The position numbers and the translations under genes are program-made. Shown here in pieces: positions 9,894-19,759 of a stretch of 64,000 nt of DNA. A model generated the notes under the pieces. That model was not told the origin of the DNA and made no database searches. It saw only the letters and a list, made by a program, of their open reading frames with translations. The stretch is from positions 354,132,696 through 354,196,695 of the forward strand of contig NC_057808.1 in the NCBI RefSeq assembly GCF_018294505.1, written 5' to 3'. Each line of letters begins with the position of its first letter. Within the stretch, counting starts at the first letter, position 1. The stretch comes from Triticum aestivum (taxonomy: Eukaryota; Streptophyta; Magnoliopsida; Poales; Poaceae).

Positions 9894-11201
9894 TCAACTG
9901 TAAAATCGTCTCAGGAGGTTTGCGTTCCATGGTCGCTCCGACTCCTTGCCGGAGTCGTCTCTCTTGCGTGCTCTTGGTTTTTGCGCGTCGATCAAGTAGT
10001 AGGAGTCGTTGCCGAGTGCCTTGCTGACGACGAAGGGGCCTTCCCAAGGGGCCGAGAGCTTGTGCTGGCCGGCTGTTCGCTGGATCAGCCGGAGCACAAG
10101 GTCGCCCTCTTGGAAGGATCTTGGCTTGACCTTGCGGTTGTAGTAGCGGCGCAGCCCTTGCTGGTAGATGGCGGACCGGCTGAGTGCTAGCAGCCGGCCT
10201 TCTTCCAGTAGGTCCACGCCGTCTTCTCTTGCTTCTTTGGCCTCCTCCTCCGTGTACATGGTGATCCGAGGCGAGTCGAACTCGATGTCTGTTGGGATGA
10301 CAGCCTCGGCACCGTACACGAGGAAAAATGGAGTGAAGCCGGTTGACTTGTTGGGTGTAGTGCGCAGGCTCCAGAGGACAGCCGGCAGCTCTTCGAGCCA
10401 GCAGCCGGCCGATCGCTCCAGTGGTACAACCAGTCGGGGCTTGATGCCGGAGAGGATGAGTCCATTTGCTCGCTCGACCTGGCCGTTTGACTGCGGGTGG
10501 GCAACGGACGCTAAGTCCAGTCGGATGCCCTGCGTCGCGCAGAAACGTGCCAGTGCTCCTTTGGCGAAGTTCGTGCCGTTGTCGGTGATGATGCTGTGCG
10601 GCACGCCGTACCGAGTAGTGATGTCGGTGATGAATGTCACGGCAGTCGGCCCGTTCAGCTTTTTGATCGGCTTTGCTTCGATCCACTTTGTGAACTTGTC
10701 CACAGCGACAAGTAGATGCGTCAAGCCGCCGCGGGCTGTCTTGAAAGGGCCCACCATGTCCAGTCCCCAGACGGCAAAAGGCCAGGTGAGGGGAATGGTC
10801 TTGAGTGCAGAAGCCGGCAGGTGTTGCTTGGAACTAAAAACTTGGCATCCTCTGCAGCTCTTGACTATTTCTTTAGCATCCTCCAAGGCAGTCGGCCAGA
10901 AGAAACCATGGCGGAAAGCCTTGGCCACAAGTGATCTTGAGGCTGCGTGGTGGCCGCATTCGCCTTGGTGGATGTCTTTGAGGATTGCCACTCCTTTTTC
11001 TGGCTCGACACAACGCTGGAAGACTCCAGTGACGCTGCGCTTCACAAGCTCTCTGTTGATTATTGTATATGCTGCGGCTCGTCGTTGCACTAGTCTTGCT
11101 GAGATCTCATCAGCCGGCAGCTCTCTGCTGACTAGGAACTTGAGGATGGGCTGGGCCCATGAGGGAGCTGTGACTTCTTCTTCTGTTAATGTAGCCACCA
11201 T
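9894..11201 (-). CDS. E1 integrase (H2C2 zinc finger plus DDE core)
   Basis: An open frame of 435 codons. Residues ~90-135 hold the HHCC finger (GHHAASRSL, then CRGCQ). The catalytic core has the three acidic residues in GLDMVGP, ITDNGTNF and SNGQVERANG. The C-terminal part carries WEGPFVV, the GPY/F-type module of Ty3/gypsy integrases. It ends NANLLRRFYS. In a complete polyprotein this would be the C-terminal part; here the frame differs from that of RT-RNase H, and the first codons overlap the end of that frame near 11201, so one frameshift lies about there. Integrase inserts the cDNA into chromosomal DNA, making the 5-bp duplication. Confidence 0.92.
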   Translation of the reverse strand: MVATLTEEEVTAPSWAQPILKFLVSRELPADEISARLVQRRAAAYTIINRELVKRSVTGVFQRCVEPEKGVAILKDIHQGECGHHAASRSLVAKAFRHGFFWPTALEDAKEIVKSCRGCQVFSSKQHLPASALKTIPLTWPFAVWGLDMVGPFKTARGGLTHLLVAVDKFTKWIEAKPIKKLNGPTAVTFITDITTRYGVPHSIITDNGTNFAKGALARFCATQGIRLDLASVAHPQSNGQVERANGLILSGIKPRLVVPLERSAGCWLEELPAVLWSLRTTPNKSTGFTPFFLVYGAEAVIPTDIEFDSPRITMYTEEEAKEAREDGVDLLEEGRLLALSRSAIYQQGLRRYYNRKVKPRSFQEGDLVLRLIQRTAGQHKLSAPWEGPFVVSKALGNDSYYLIDAQKPRARKRDDSGKESERPWNANLLRRFYS

Positions 11202-13259
11202 GACTCGGGTGGGTGGGTGGGTTGGGTTGAGTCAGCCACCGCTTCTTGTGTCGTTGCAGTCCCCAGGCCGACTGCTGCAGTCCCCGGGCCGGGTTCTGAA
11301 GTCCCCATGCCGCCTGCGGGGTTTCTCCAGTCGGATCCGGCTGTATCTGGTGCAGGCGGTACGAAGATGGAATCCGACTCTGGAGATGGCTTGATGGACG
11401 GCGTGAGGAGGCGCTGGAGGAAGACGCCAGTCGGTATGGCCCGCCGGGTGGAGCCGATCCGTGCTAGGGCATCTGCTTGGTCGTTGTCGGCCCTTGGCAC
11501 GTGGAGGAACTCGCACCCCTCGAAGTATCCGCTGATCTGCTGGACGAGGAATCGATAGCTCGCCATGTTCGCGTCCTTGGCGTCCCAGTCGCCAGACGAC
11601 TGCTGGACCACCAAGTCTGAGTCGCCGTAACACAGGATCCGGCGTATGCCAAGCTCTTTGGCTAGCCGGAGCCCATGTACGAGCGCCTCGTACTCAGCCA
11701 CGTTGTTGGAGGCGGCGAAGTGGATCTGCAGCATGTACTTGAGCTTGTCGCCTTTGGGAGAGGTGAGGACGATGCCGGCTCCCAAGCCGGTGCGCATCTT
11801 GGACCCGTCAAAGTGCATCCGCCAATGGGTAGAGTCGGGAGCCGGCGGTAGGTACTGGGTCTCGGCCCAGTCGACGAGGAAGTCGGCCAATGCTTGCGAC
11901 TTGATGGCGGTGCGGGGTTGGTAGAAGATTGTGTAGGGCGCCAATGCAATGGCCCATTTTGCCACCCGGCCGGATGCATCCCGGCTGCCTATGATCTCGG
12001 CGAGCGGGGCAGTGCATACGACCGTGATGGGGTGCTCTTGGAAGTAGGGCTTCAGTTTCTTGGCAGCGAAGTACACCCCATAGCACATCTTCTGGTAGTG
12101 CGGGTAGTTTTGCTTTGAGCTGGATAGCACTTCGCTGAGATAGTACACCGGCCTCTGGACTAGCTGGGCTCGGCCTTCCTCCGGGCGCTGGACCACAACA
12201 ACAGTGCTGACGACTCGGCTAGTCGCGGCGATGTAGAGGAGCATGGGCTCCTTCTCAGTCGGCGCCGCCAGGACAGGCGGAGTGGTCAGCATTTTCTTCA
12301 ACTCATGGAAGGCTTGGTCGGCTTGGTCGTTCCACTCGAAGTGAGTGGACTTCTTCATGAGTCGGTACAGGGGGAGAGCCTTCTCTCCTAGTCGGCTGAT
12401 AAAACGATTCAGGGAGGCTAAGCAGCCAGTGAACTTCTGCACATCTCGCAGCTTGGTGGGAATCTCCATCCTCTCGATGGCCTTGATCTTGACGGGGTTG
12501 CACTCAATGCCGCGTTCGGAGACCAGGAAGCCTAGCAGCTGGCCGGCTGGCACTCCGAACACGCACTTCTCGGGGTTGAGCTTGATTTGGAATCGGCGCA
12601 AGTTGGCGAATGTTTCTTTCAGGTCTTCCAGCAAGGTACCGCGCTTCTCTGTCTTCACCACAATGTCGTCTACATAGACGTGGGCATTTCTGCCGAGTTG
12701 TTTCAAGAGGCATTTCTGCATGCAACGCTGAAAAGTGGCACCGGCATTTCCTCAAGCCGAATGTCATAGTCAGGTAGCAGAAAGCTCCAAAGGGTGTGAT
12801 GAAGGCAGTCTTCAGGCGGTCAGCTGGGTCCAACTTGATCTGATGGTACCCTGAGTACGCATCCAAAAAACTTAACAGCTCGCATCCGGCTGTGGAGTCT
12901 ATCACTTGGTCAATCCGTGGCAGAGCAAACGGATCCTTTGGGCAGGCCTTGTTCAGACTGGTGTAGTCTATACACATACGCCACTTGTTATTCTTCTTCA
13001 GAACCAGAACTGGGTTGGCAAGCCACTCTGGAAAGAACACTTCCATGATAAAGCCAGCGGCAAGGAGCCGGGCTATCTCTTCTCCCACAATTCTTCGCTT
13101 CTCTTCTGACAGTCGGCGGAGGGGTTGCTTGACCGGCTTCGCATCAGCTCGGACATGTAATTTGTGCTCGGCGAAATCCTTCGGGACACCCGGCATGTCC
13201 TTTGGGGACCATGCAAAGATGTCTCGATTCTCACGGAGGAAGTCGACGAGCTCGCCTTC
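11186..13259 (-). pseudogene. E1 reverse transcriptase and RNase H
   Basis: The RT begins downstream of an in-frame TAG at 13260-13262 (FLRENRDIFAWSPKDMPG). RT blocks seen in order: WRMCIDYTSLNKACPKD, LLSFLDAYSGYHQI, and the catalytic YVDDIVVK. RNase H follows with D, E and D in HFDGSKM, NNVAEYEAL and CYGDSDLV. One extra A near 12752 shifts the frame just after the MTFGLR block, so the N- and C-terminal parts of RT are in different frames. The two enzymes copy element RNA into cDNA and degrade the RNA strand. The call of the domains is firm; the copy cannot make intact RT. Confidence 0.93.
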
Positions 13260-15987
13260 CTATTTACTGTCCAAGTTCGCCCCAATGACAGCGAACCTCT
13301 CCGGGTTCTCCGGGTCCAGAGGTATCTTCTTCGTCTCTTTGGCAGGCTGGAAGGAGCCCTGCGCATCACAATCCTTGGGGTTGGGGGACAAGGCCGGCTG
13401 CTTGCCGGCCATGGCCACAACCCGTTCCAACATCTTCTTCTCTTCTGCCACCACGAGGGACTCGGCCAGCCGGCTACTGGCCATGGCGCACTCGATGGAC
13501 TTCTTGTAGTCGCCGGCTACCGTGATGATCCCCTTCGAGCTCGGCATCTTCATCTTCAGGTAGGCGTAGTGGGGCACAGCCATGAACTTGGCCAGGGCAG
13601 GTCGGCCAAGCAGTGCATGATAGGGGCTCTCCAAATCCACTACCTCGAACCATATTGCTTCTCGGCGGAAATGATCTTTGTCTCCGAAGAGAACATCCAT
13701 TTTGATCTTGCCGATTGGGGAGCAAGACAGGCCGGGGACGATACCATGGAAGACGGTGCGGCTCGGCATGAGCAGCTTCGCTTTGATGTTCAGCTTCTCC
13801 ATGGTATCGCGGTACAGTATGTTGATACTGCTTCCGCCGTCTATCAGGACGCGGGAAAATCTGGCAGCTCGCCTCTCCGTCGCGAGGGTGACGTCCAAGA
13901 CCATTGCATAGGAGCCAGGCGAAGGCATCACCTCTGGGTGGTCGGCCTGGCTCCAGCTGATTGGCTTTTCTGACCAGTGCATGAACTCGGGGGTGCTGGT
14001 GGCGACTGCATTCACTTCTTGATGCTGTCGGCGTCGGCTGCGCTTGTCGTCGGCTTGACTGGTGAAGACGACGTAGGCGGCGTGCTCTTCGGGGAATTCG
14101 TCTTGGATGGCGCCGACTGCCGGCCGAGCCGCCGGCTGCTGAGGGGGCTGGAGGCGGCGGGCCGGGAGGCGGAGGCGGCAGCATCCCCTCGCCCTTGGTG
14201 ATGCGGGTGAGCCAGTGGCATTTCCGGGTTGTGTGGTTGGACGGCTTCGCGCCGCTGTGGAACTTGCAGGGGGCGTCGAGAGCTTGTTCGTAGGAGAAAG
14301 ACGGCTGCCAAGCCGGCCTTCCACCCTTCTTCTTGGGAGCGGGCCGTTCTTCGGGCTGCTCGTCTTCAACTGTGGCCACCTGCCGACTGGAGGAAGTCGG
14401 CATGGGGGCCTTGCGCTTGTGGTCGTTCTGGTAGGGGCGCCGATTAGGGTCGCCAGCCGGCGTCTTGGGAGCCGGAGCAATCACCTTCCCAGAGGCGTCT
14501 ACTCGCAGCTCGGTCTTCATTGAGGAGTCGGCCGTGGCGTACTTGTCCGCGATGACCAGCAACTCGTCGAGGGTAGCCGGCTCGTCGCAGAGGAGTCGGT
14601 GCTTGAGGAGGGTGCCCTCTCGGCACCCGGCGGTGAAGTACTCGATGGCCTGGACCTCGTGCACCCCCTCGCAGGAGTTGCGGAGCTCGGCCCATCGCGT
14701 GAGGTAGTCGCGGGTCGACTCGTTGGGCCCTTGGACGCAGAGGGAGAGCTGGCGAGGCTTGGGAGGCCGCTTGTAGGTGCTGGTGAAGTTGCGGACGAAG
14801 ACTTCGGTGAAGTCCAGCCAACTGTTGATGCTGTAGGGCTTGAGGCTGTTGAGCCATGTGCGCGCCGTGCCTTGCAGCATGAGGGGGACGTACTTCACGG
14901 CGACGCGCCGATTGCCGTTGGCTATGCTGACGGCCGTGGAGTAGTCGATGAGCCAATCTTCCGGCTTCACCGAGCCGTTGTACTTGGGCGTGTCTCTGGG
15001 GAGCGAGAACCCTTTGGGGAAGGGCTCGTCGCGGATGCGGGGGCCAAAGCATGGCGGGCCGACATCGTCTTCTTCTTCTAACGCCAAGGATCGAGCAAGG
15101 CGGTCGATCCTGTGGCGGGCGTCGTTCTCGCCGACTCCTTCTCGGCGGCCGAGTCGGTCGCCAAGAGTCGGGTGTGTGATAGGCGGCGGAGTGAGGCGTC
15201 TTTCTCTTCGAGGCGGGGGAGGAGGCAGATTTCCTTGGTGTTCAACCGCTCGAGGGCGGCCTTCCGCGTCGCGCTCGATGGTAATGCGAGTCCGGCTGCG
15301 GCTGGCAGCCGGCTCCTTGTCTTTCTTCTGGCGCGCGCCGCTCGCAGTCGGCGAGCGGGACGTCGCGGCGTGCTCCCGGCGCGGGGGATGACTATCAGCA
15401 CGGGCGCCGGCTTCGTGCCGTTCTGCAGCCGCGTCGAGCAGCTGCTGGATCCGTCTCGTCATGTAGGGGAGCTCATCGGCTCCCAGCCCATTGAGCTCTT
15501 CTGCGGCCGCCTGAGCGGCTCGCAGATTCTCGAGCGGGGTGGCGTAGACGGGGCGATCTGCCCCCAGCATGCTGGCGACGGCCGCGCCGCGCTTCTGGAC
15601 GAAGCCGGCTCGGCTCGGGCCGCTAGGCGGCGGCGTACCGAAGGCGGCGCGGTCGACTTCGCGCTGGTGGGCCTCGGTGAGGCGTCTCATGGAGGCTATC
15701 TTCTGGCCCTCCGCGATGAGGGCAAGGCGGCGTGCCTCCAGGGTCTCGGCGTCGGCGTCGGCCGGGATGGGGACGGAGAGGTCGTGCATTGCCGCTTGCA
15801 GGGCGTCGTGGGCATTCTCGCCCGAGTTGGCGACGTGGCTGATGACCAGCACTTCGGTGACAGCGCTGCTGCCGCTGTCAGCTCGAGGGAGGGGGTCGTC
15901 GAAGACCACCACGTCGGAGGGGTAGGCGTCAAGCGATGCTGTGTCGGAGTCGATGAGCATCGGGTCGGTGGAGCCGACCGACTCCAT
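13260..15987 (-). pseudogene. E1 gag and protease
   Basis: First Met after the LTR is at 15987 (MESVGSTDPM). The N-terminal half is acidic or Arg-rich and low complexity. The retrotransposon gag core is at ~15000-14560 (WLIDYSTAV, GTARTWLNSL, FVRNFTSTYKRP). A Cys-His motif, C-x2-H-x7-H-x4-C (CKFHSGAKPS...), replaces the usual CCHC knuckle. A frameshift near 14140 follows a Pro/Gly run. The aspartic protease (VLIDGGSSINILY) and its downstream part (HALLGRPALAKFMAVPH) are in the next frame, ending at TAG 13262-13260. The same frame is also open upstream to an ATG at 16458 inside the LTR, so the true start is uncertain. Gag forms the particle, and the protease processes the polyprotein. Confidence 0.88.
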
Positions 15988-16253
15988 GTCTGCAGCAGGC
16001 TCGCTGGAGACGTGAAGCTGGTCGAGGAGGCTGACGAGGCGGTTCTCGGGGTAGTCGGTGCCTGCGTCGGACGCAGGCTCGTCGGAGATGCGAGTCTCGC
16101 CGAGCAGATCGGCGAGGCAGCTCGCTGCGCAGGCGTCGTCGACGCCTTGCAGCGCGTCGAGGCAAACGCCATCGGGCGCAGCAGGCTGGCTGCGCTCGCG
16201 GGGGAGGAAGAGGGTTCCCGTCCAGAACAGGTCTCCGGACGACGGTGCACCTG

Positions 16254-16271
16254 GCCCCACGGTGGGCGCCA
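16254..16271 (-). other. E1 primer binding site
   Basis: On the minus strand TGGCGCCCACCGTGGGGC begins two bases inside the 5' LTR edge. TGGCGCC is the complement of a tRNA 3' end carrying CCA. I cannot name the tRNA from this sequence alone. Confidence 0.7.
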
Positions 16272-16273
16272 AA

Positions 16274-17445
16274 TGTCGGGTGGTTGGTGCGACATATGCC
16301 AACGGATGGCTTATCATTGTGGGTGCCAATAAGACATCGCCGGTGCCTGGAAACGGGATGAGGCGAAGACATGCACGCCGGCGGATCTTACCCAGGTTCG
16401 GGGCTCTCCGAGGAGATAACACCCCTAGTCCTGCTCTGCGGGGTCTCCGCATGATCACTAGATCAAGGAAAGGTAGCTACAATCGCTCCTAGAGCTGTTG
16501 GGTTCAAGGGAGAAGAAGAACAAGGCTAGCTCTTGCTTCTCTCTATCTCTATGGTGTGTGTGCTGTGTTCAGAAGCTAACCCTTTGCATGGGTGCTCCGG
16601 GGGGTTTATATAGGCCTACCCCCGGGGGTACAATGGTAATCCGGCTGGGCACTGGTCCCAGCCGTCAGTGTCTACGCTCGCCGGCTTCTCCGCCGGCTGT
16701 TGGGTCCCGCCGACTGGTGGGTCCCGCCGGCTGCCGGCTTCTTGGTCGACAGGCCGGCCCCACCGCCTAGGGTCTTGTCGGCGGCTGCTTACTGTAGCCT
16801 CGCCTCTGATGACGAGGGCTTTGTCGAGGTAAGCGTGGCTACAGTGGGCCGCCTCGGGGGCTCTCACTGTAGCCTTACCTCGTCTTGTCTCCTTAATGGG
16901 GCTCCTGCTTCGAGGAAGGGGGTAGCCGGCTTCTGGGGGCCGGCTACGCCCTCGGCCGACTGGGGGAGGCCGGGCCGCCTCCGCGCCTCTCTCTGGCGGA
17001 AGGGGCCCGCGCCTGCGGGCCGTACAGGAGTCGGTCGTGGATGACGTTGAGGCTGGCATGGCTACAGTGCCGAGCTGAACAGGAGACGGTCATCCCGTAC
17101 GGCCTCCTGTGGCCATGCCTGCCTCGGGCCTCGGGGGTAGTGGGCCGCACTGTGGCCACACCCCGTCTTGTCACCGTTATGTGGGTGTAGCTTTGGTGGT
17201 TGTGGTCTCGGCCGGCTTCTTGGAGTCGGCGTCTTCTTGGCCGGCTTCCTTGGAGTCGGCCACCCCGTAGTCGTCCTGGGGGAGGGTTGCTGAGGCTGGG
17301 TCGCCTTCCGGGAGTCGGCTTCAGAGGTAGCCGGCCAGGGAAGGCGGACCAATGCGTGGAGTGCTTGGAGGCCCGAAGGCTTGATAATTTTTTCGAAAGA
17401 ACCAGGGGCAGTCGGTTAGGCTACCTGTGGCCGTTTACTCCGACA
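16274..17445 (-). repeat. E1 LTR (5' LTR in element sense), 1172 bp
   Basis: The promoter-bearing LTR for gag-pol. The minus-strand TATA box CTATATAAACC at about 16604-16614 places transcription start near 16575. The outer end at 17445 is followed by the target duplication CCAGT at 17446-17450. Confidence 0.95.
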
Positions 17446-17450
17446 CCAGT
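17446..17450. repeat. Target-site duplication of E1, right copy (CCAGT)
   Basis: Matches 3572-3576 exactly. The F-box coding frame resumes at 17451. Confidence 0.95.
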
Positions 17451-18479
17451 TGCCCTGCCCTGGAGTGCTTGGTGCTTGTTTTCACAGTTAGAATCGGTTG
17501 TCTCCAAATAAAGTCGCCTAACCTTGTAAGAATTGGAATTTGTTTTGACGGAAGGCAGCTCATCATCCAAGATGCCCCTTCACTTCAAAGGTTGATCATT
17601 GATTCTAGTTATTCACCGTTGCAAATAACCGTCCTCTCTGCGCCTAAACTAGAGACCTTGGGTGTAATACATGATCTCTGTGCTCATTTCAATATGGTGT
17701 TTGGCTCCACAGTTCTTCAGGTACTTTACATTATCATCTACACTTGTAACCATAAGCTGCATTTTAAATTTCTGCGCATAAGTTATATGTCATCTTGGAG
17801 TACACATTTTGTACTAATATTATGCTCTATGCTCAATGAAGAGTTTCTCCATGGATGGCCTATCAATGGAGCTGGATTCTGTCAAGATCTTATATATCCA
17901 AATGAATAGTTTTGATCTGAACAACATTATTGGCTTGCTGCAATGCTTTCCATGTCTGGAGAAGTTGTATATAAAGGTGATAATTTCACGCACATTGGAA
18001 GCCCGCATATAGTGTACTAGAATTAACCGTTCAGCTGTTGCTCTTTCGACACTCCTTTTTTTAGACCTTAACTGTTTTCAATCTTCATGTCTGTTTAGGC
18101 AACAGGACGGGGTAAGAAAGTTATAACCAATCGGTGGATTCGTAAGCATCGGGATTTTCTCACTTCTCATGAGATTCGATTGAAGACAATAACGCTAGAA
18201 CGATATGTAGCCAACCGTGCAAACACTAGATTTGTCACATTCTTCCTGCTGAATGCGAGGTCACTATTGTCCATCATGCTTAAGTTTATCAGCAACATGG
18301 TTTTGACGGATGGGTATGTGGAAGAGCAAAAAAAGGAGTTTCAGGTGGGCAAAAGAGCTTCTGAACGTGCCGGGATTCTATTTACAACATATTGTGGTCA
18401 TAATCCAGTAAATTTTATGACCCAGGATGTTCATTCTATGGACCTGACCGATCCATTTGACTGTGAGTGCCAAAAATAG

Positions 18480-18929
18480 TGCTGGAGTTAGATGTTGTTG
18501 CCCTTTTCAACCTGGGTTTTTTTGTAAACCTGATGAACAATTAACCCTCGTGCTTTTGTACAGTTTGTAAGCTGGAGTTAGATGTTCATGCCCTTGTCAA
18601 CTCGGCTGTGACTGTCATATTTTCTTTGAAGCAAGACAAATGGCTTGCCAGTCGTTTAATTTAGAGTGAAATATTGTAACAACTAACAAATCCCAACCAA
18701 GGGAAATAACATCACTCTCACCGGCTGCTTGAGCTCACTGTGCATTACAGAAGCCAAGTGATTAGCCCCCACCAGCATCCACAAACTTATTTCCAACTAG
18801 CACATCAAATGGGCTATAAATTTTCATAGGAAGGGCTGCATGACCATGACAAATTTGGATTCTGACATTTGGGACCCGCGAGAAAATAGCCTATCCAAGG
18901 TGGTGTCGACTTACTAGCCAGTCAAAAAA
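18480..18929. other. 3' flank of the F-box gene
   Basis: No gene. The first ~200 bases are T-rich, as expected for a 3' untranslated region. GCTGGAGTTAGATGTT occurs twice (about 18481 and 18571), a small duplication. No polyadenylation signal could be assigned with confidence. Confidence 0.4.
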
Positions 18930-19759
18930 CGATTCTGCCTACCAGCCGTTGGATTGACATCCAACATCTGTCGTGTATCTTCTATCTCTTGTCTTCTTCT
19001 TCCTCCAGCCACCCAAACCAAACCACCCCATTGGCTCCGCCTGCTCCCGCCTCCCATGGCTGGCTGCGCCTCCGCCGCCCTACCGTACGTACCCTCCAAC
19101 GTTGGCCAGTCCCTCCATCTATTCCCCCACACGTCATGTTATTCTCCCACGACGTCATCCCCAACACGCACCCACACCCGAACCAGTCAACCCTCGTACT
19201 CCCCTCCGCCTGCGACTGGACCGGCGCATCTTCCACGGCTCTTGTTCGTTCCGTCCGAGGCCTCGCCGTCGTCCTCCGCCTTGCGGCCTTGTTTCGCTCG
19301 CCGTGCGCGGTGCGCCGCCCTCTTGCATTGTCAACGTCGTCAACAACCGAGAGGAACAAGGAGATGACTGTAAGTGGAGAGGATGACAGTAGGGACCCAC
19401 CAGCGTCATGGCAGTACGCAAGCAAGTGCCTCTGTATTACAAGCCCAAAAATATGGTTCCTCCTAATGGTTGGTCATCTGGGGCTCACGCCATTGTCAAC
19501 GTAGTCAATAAACGAGAGAATTACACTACGAGCGGCTGACACCAGGGACCCAGCAGGTCGCGCAGTTTTTTTTGAGGAACAAGCAGTTGTTATTTATACT
19601 AGTTTTAGCGACGGATCAGGGTAACAACATGGCTGTGCGGGGGCTGGGGCCCGTCTAGCCAGGGTTTTATTTATGTTTACCACATCATGAGCCCAATTGT
19701 GTTTTTTCTTGCTGAAAATGGCTAGCCCAGTTCTATTTTTTTAAAGAAATACCCAAACG

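Larger units (their letters stand above)
3577..17445 (-). mobile_element. E1: complete Tat-lineage Ty3/gypsy retrotransposon with antisense gene
   Basis: The element is 13,869 bp, bounded by TGTCG...CGACA and a CCAGT target duplication. Coding sense is the minus strand: 5' LTR at 16274-17445, primer binding site, gag-PR-RT-RH-IN (15987 down to 9894), a spacer, then the polypurine tract and 3' LTR at 3577-4748. Between pol and the 3' LTR an intron-containing gene (5345-9103) runs on the opposite strand. A large internal region with an antisense ORF is known from the Tat group of Ty3/gypsy elements (Grande, RIRE2, Retand relatives). All enzymatic domains are recognisable, but stops and frameshifts make it non-functional. 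By eye the two LTRs differ at about 35 substitutions and six small indels (~3%), many of them C/T or G/A. Confidence 0.95.
2893..18479 (+). pseudogene. F-box/LRR/FBD protein gene, split by an LTR retrotransposon
   Basis: Proteins of this family are substrate receptors of SCF ubiquitin ligases; target unknown. Exon 1 is 2893-3576 plus 17451-17720, exon 2 is 17842-17976 and exon 3 is 18099-18479, with GT-AG introns 17721-17841 and 17977-18098; about 489 codons, normal for the family. Residues ~48-95 are an F-box ([20 protein letters not shown]), followed by leucine-rich segments (CPALECLVL, APKLETL) and an FBD domain in exon 3 (RLKTITLERYVAN). The retrotransposon at 3577-17445 lies between the codons for ...IIHSS and CPALECL; its CCAGT target duplication (3572-3576, 17446-17450) and the frame match exactly. 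Two in-frame stops, TAG at 3175-3177 and TGA at 3496-3498, are independent damage. Even without the insertion the copy would give only a ~94-residue F-box fragment. Family call is firm; age of the stops relative to the insertion is not known. Confidence 0.93.

Noticed and set aside
14444..16372. Long alternative frames over gag in E1, some over 190 codons, on both strands
   Set aside because: GC-rich sequence gives open frames in many registers; their translations are Arg/Pro/Ala-rich with no domain, whereas the chosen frame has gag-core and Cys-His motifs.
3577..17445. Plus-strand coding sense for E1
   Set aside because: Gag-pol, the TATA box of the LTR, primer binding site and polypurine tract all agree with the minus strand.
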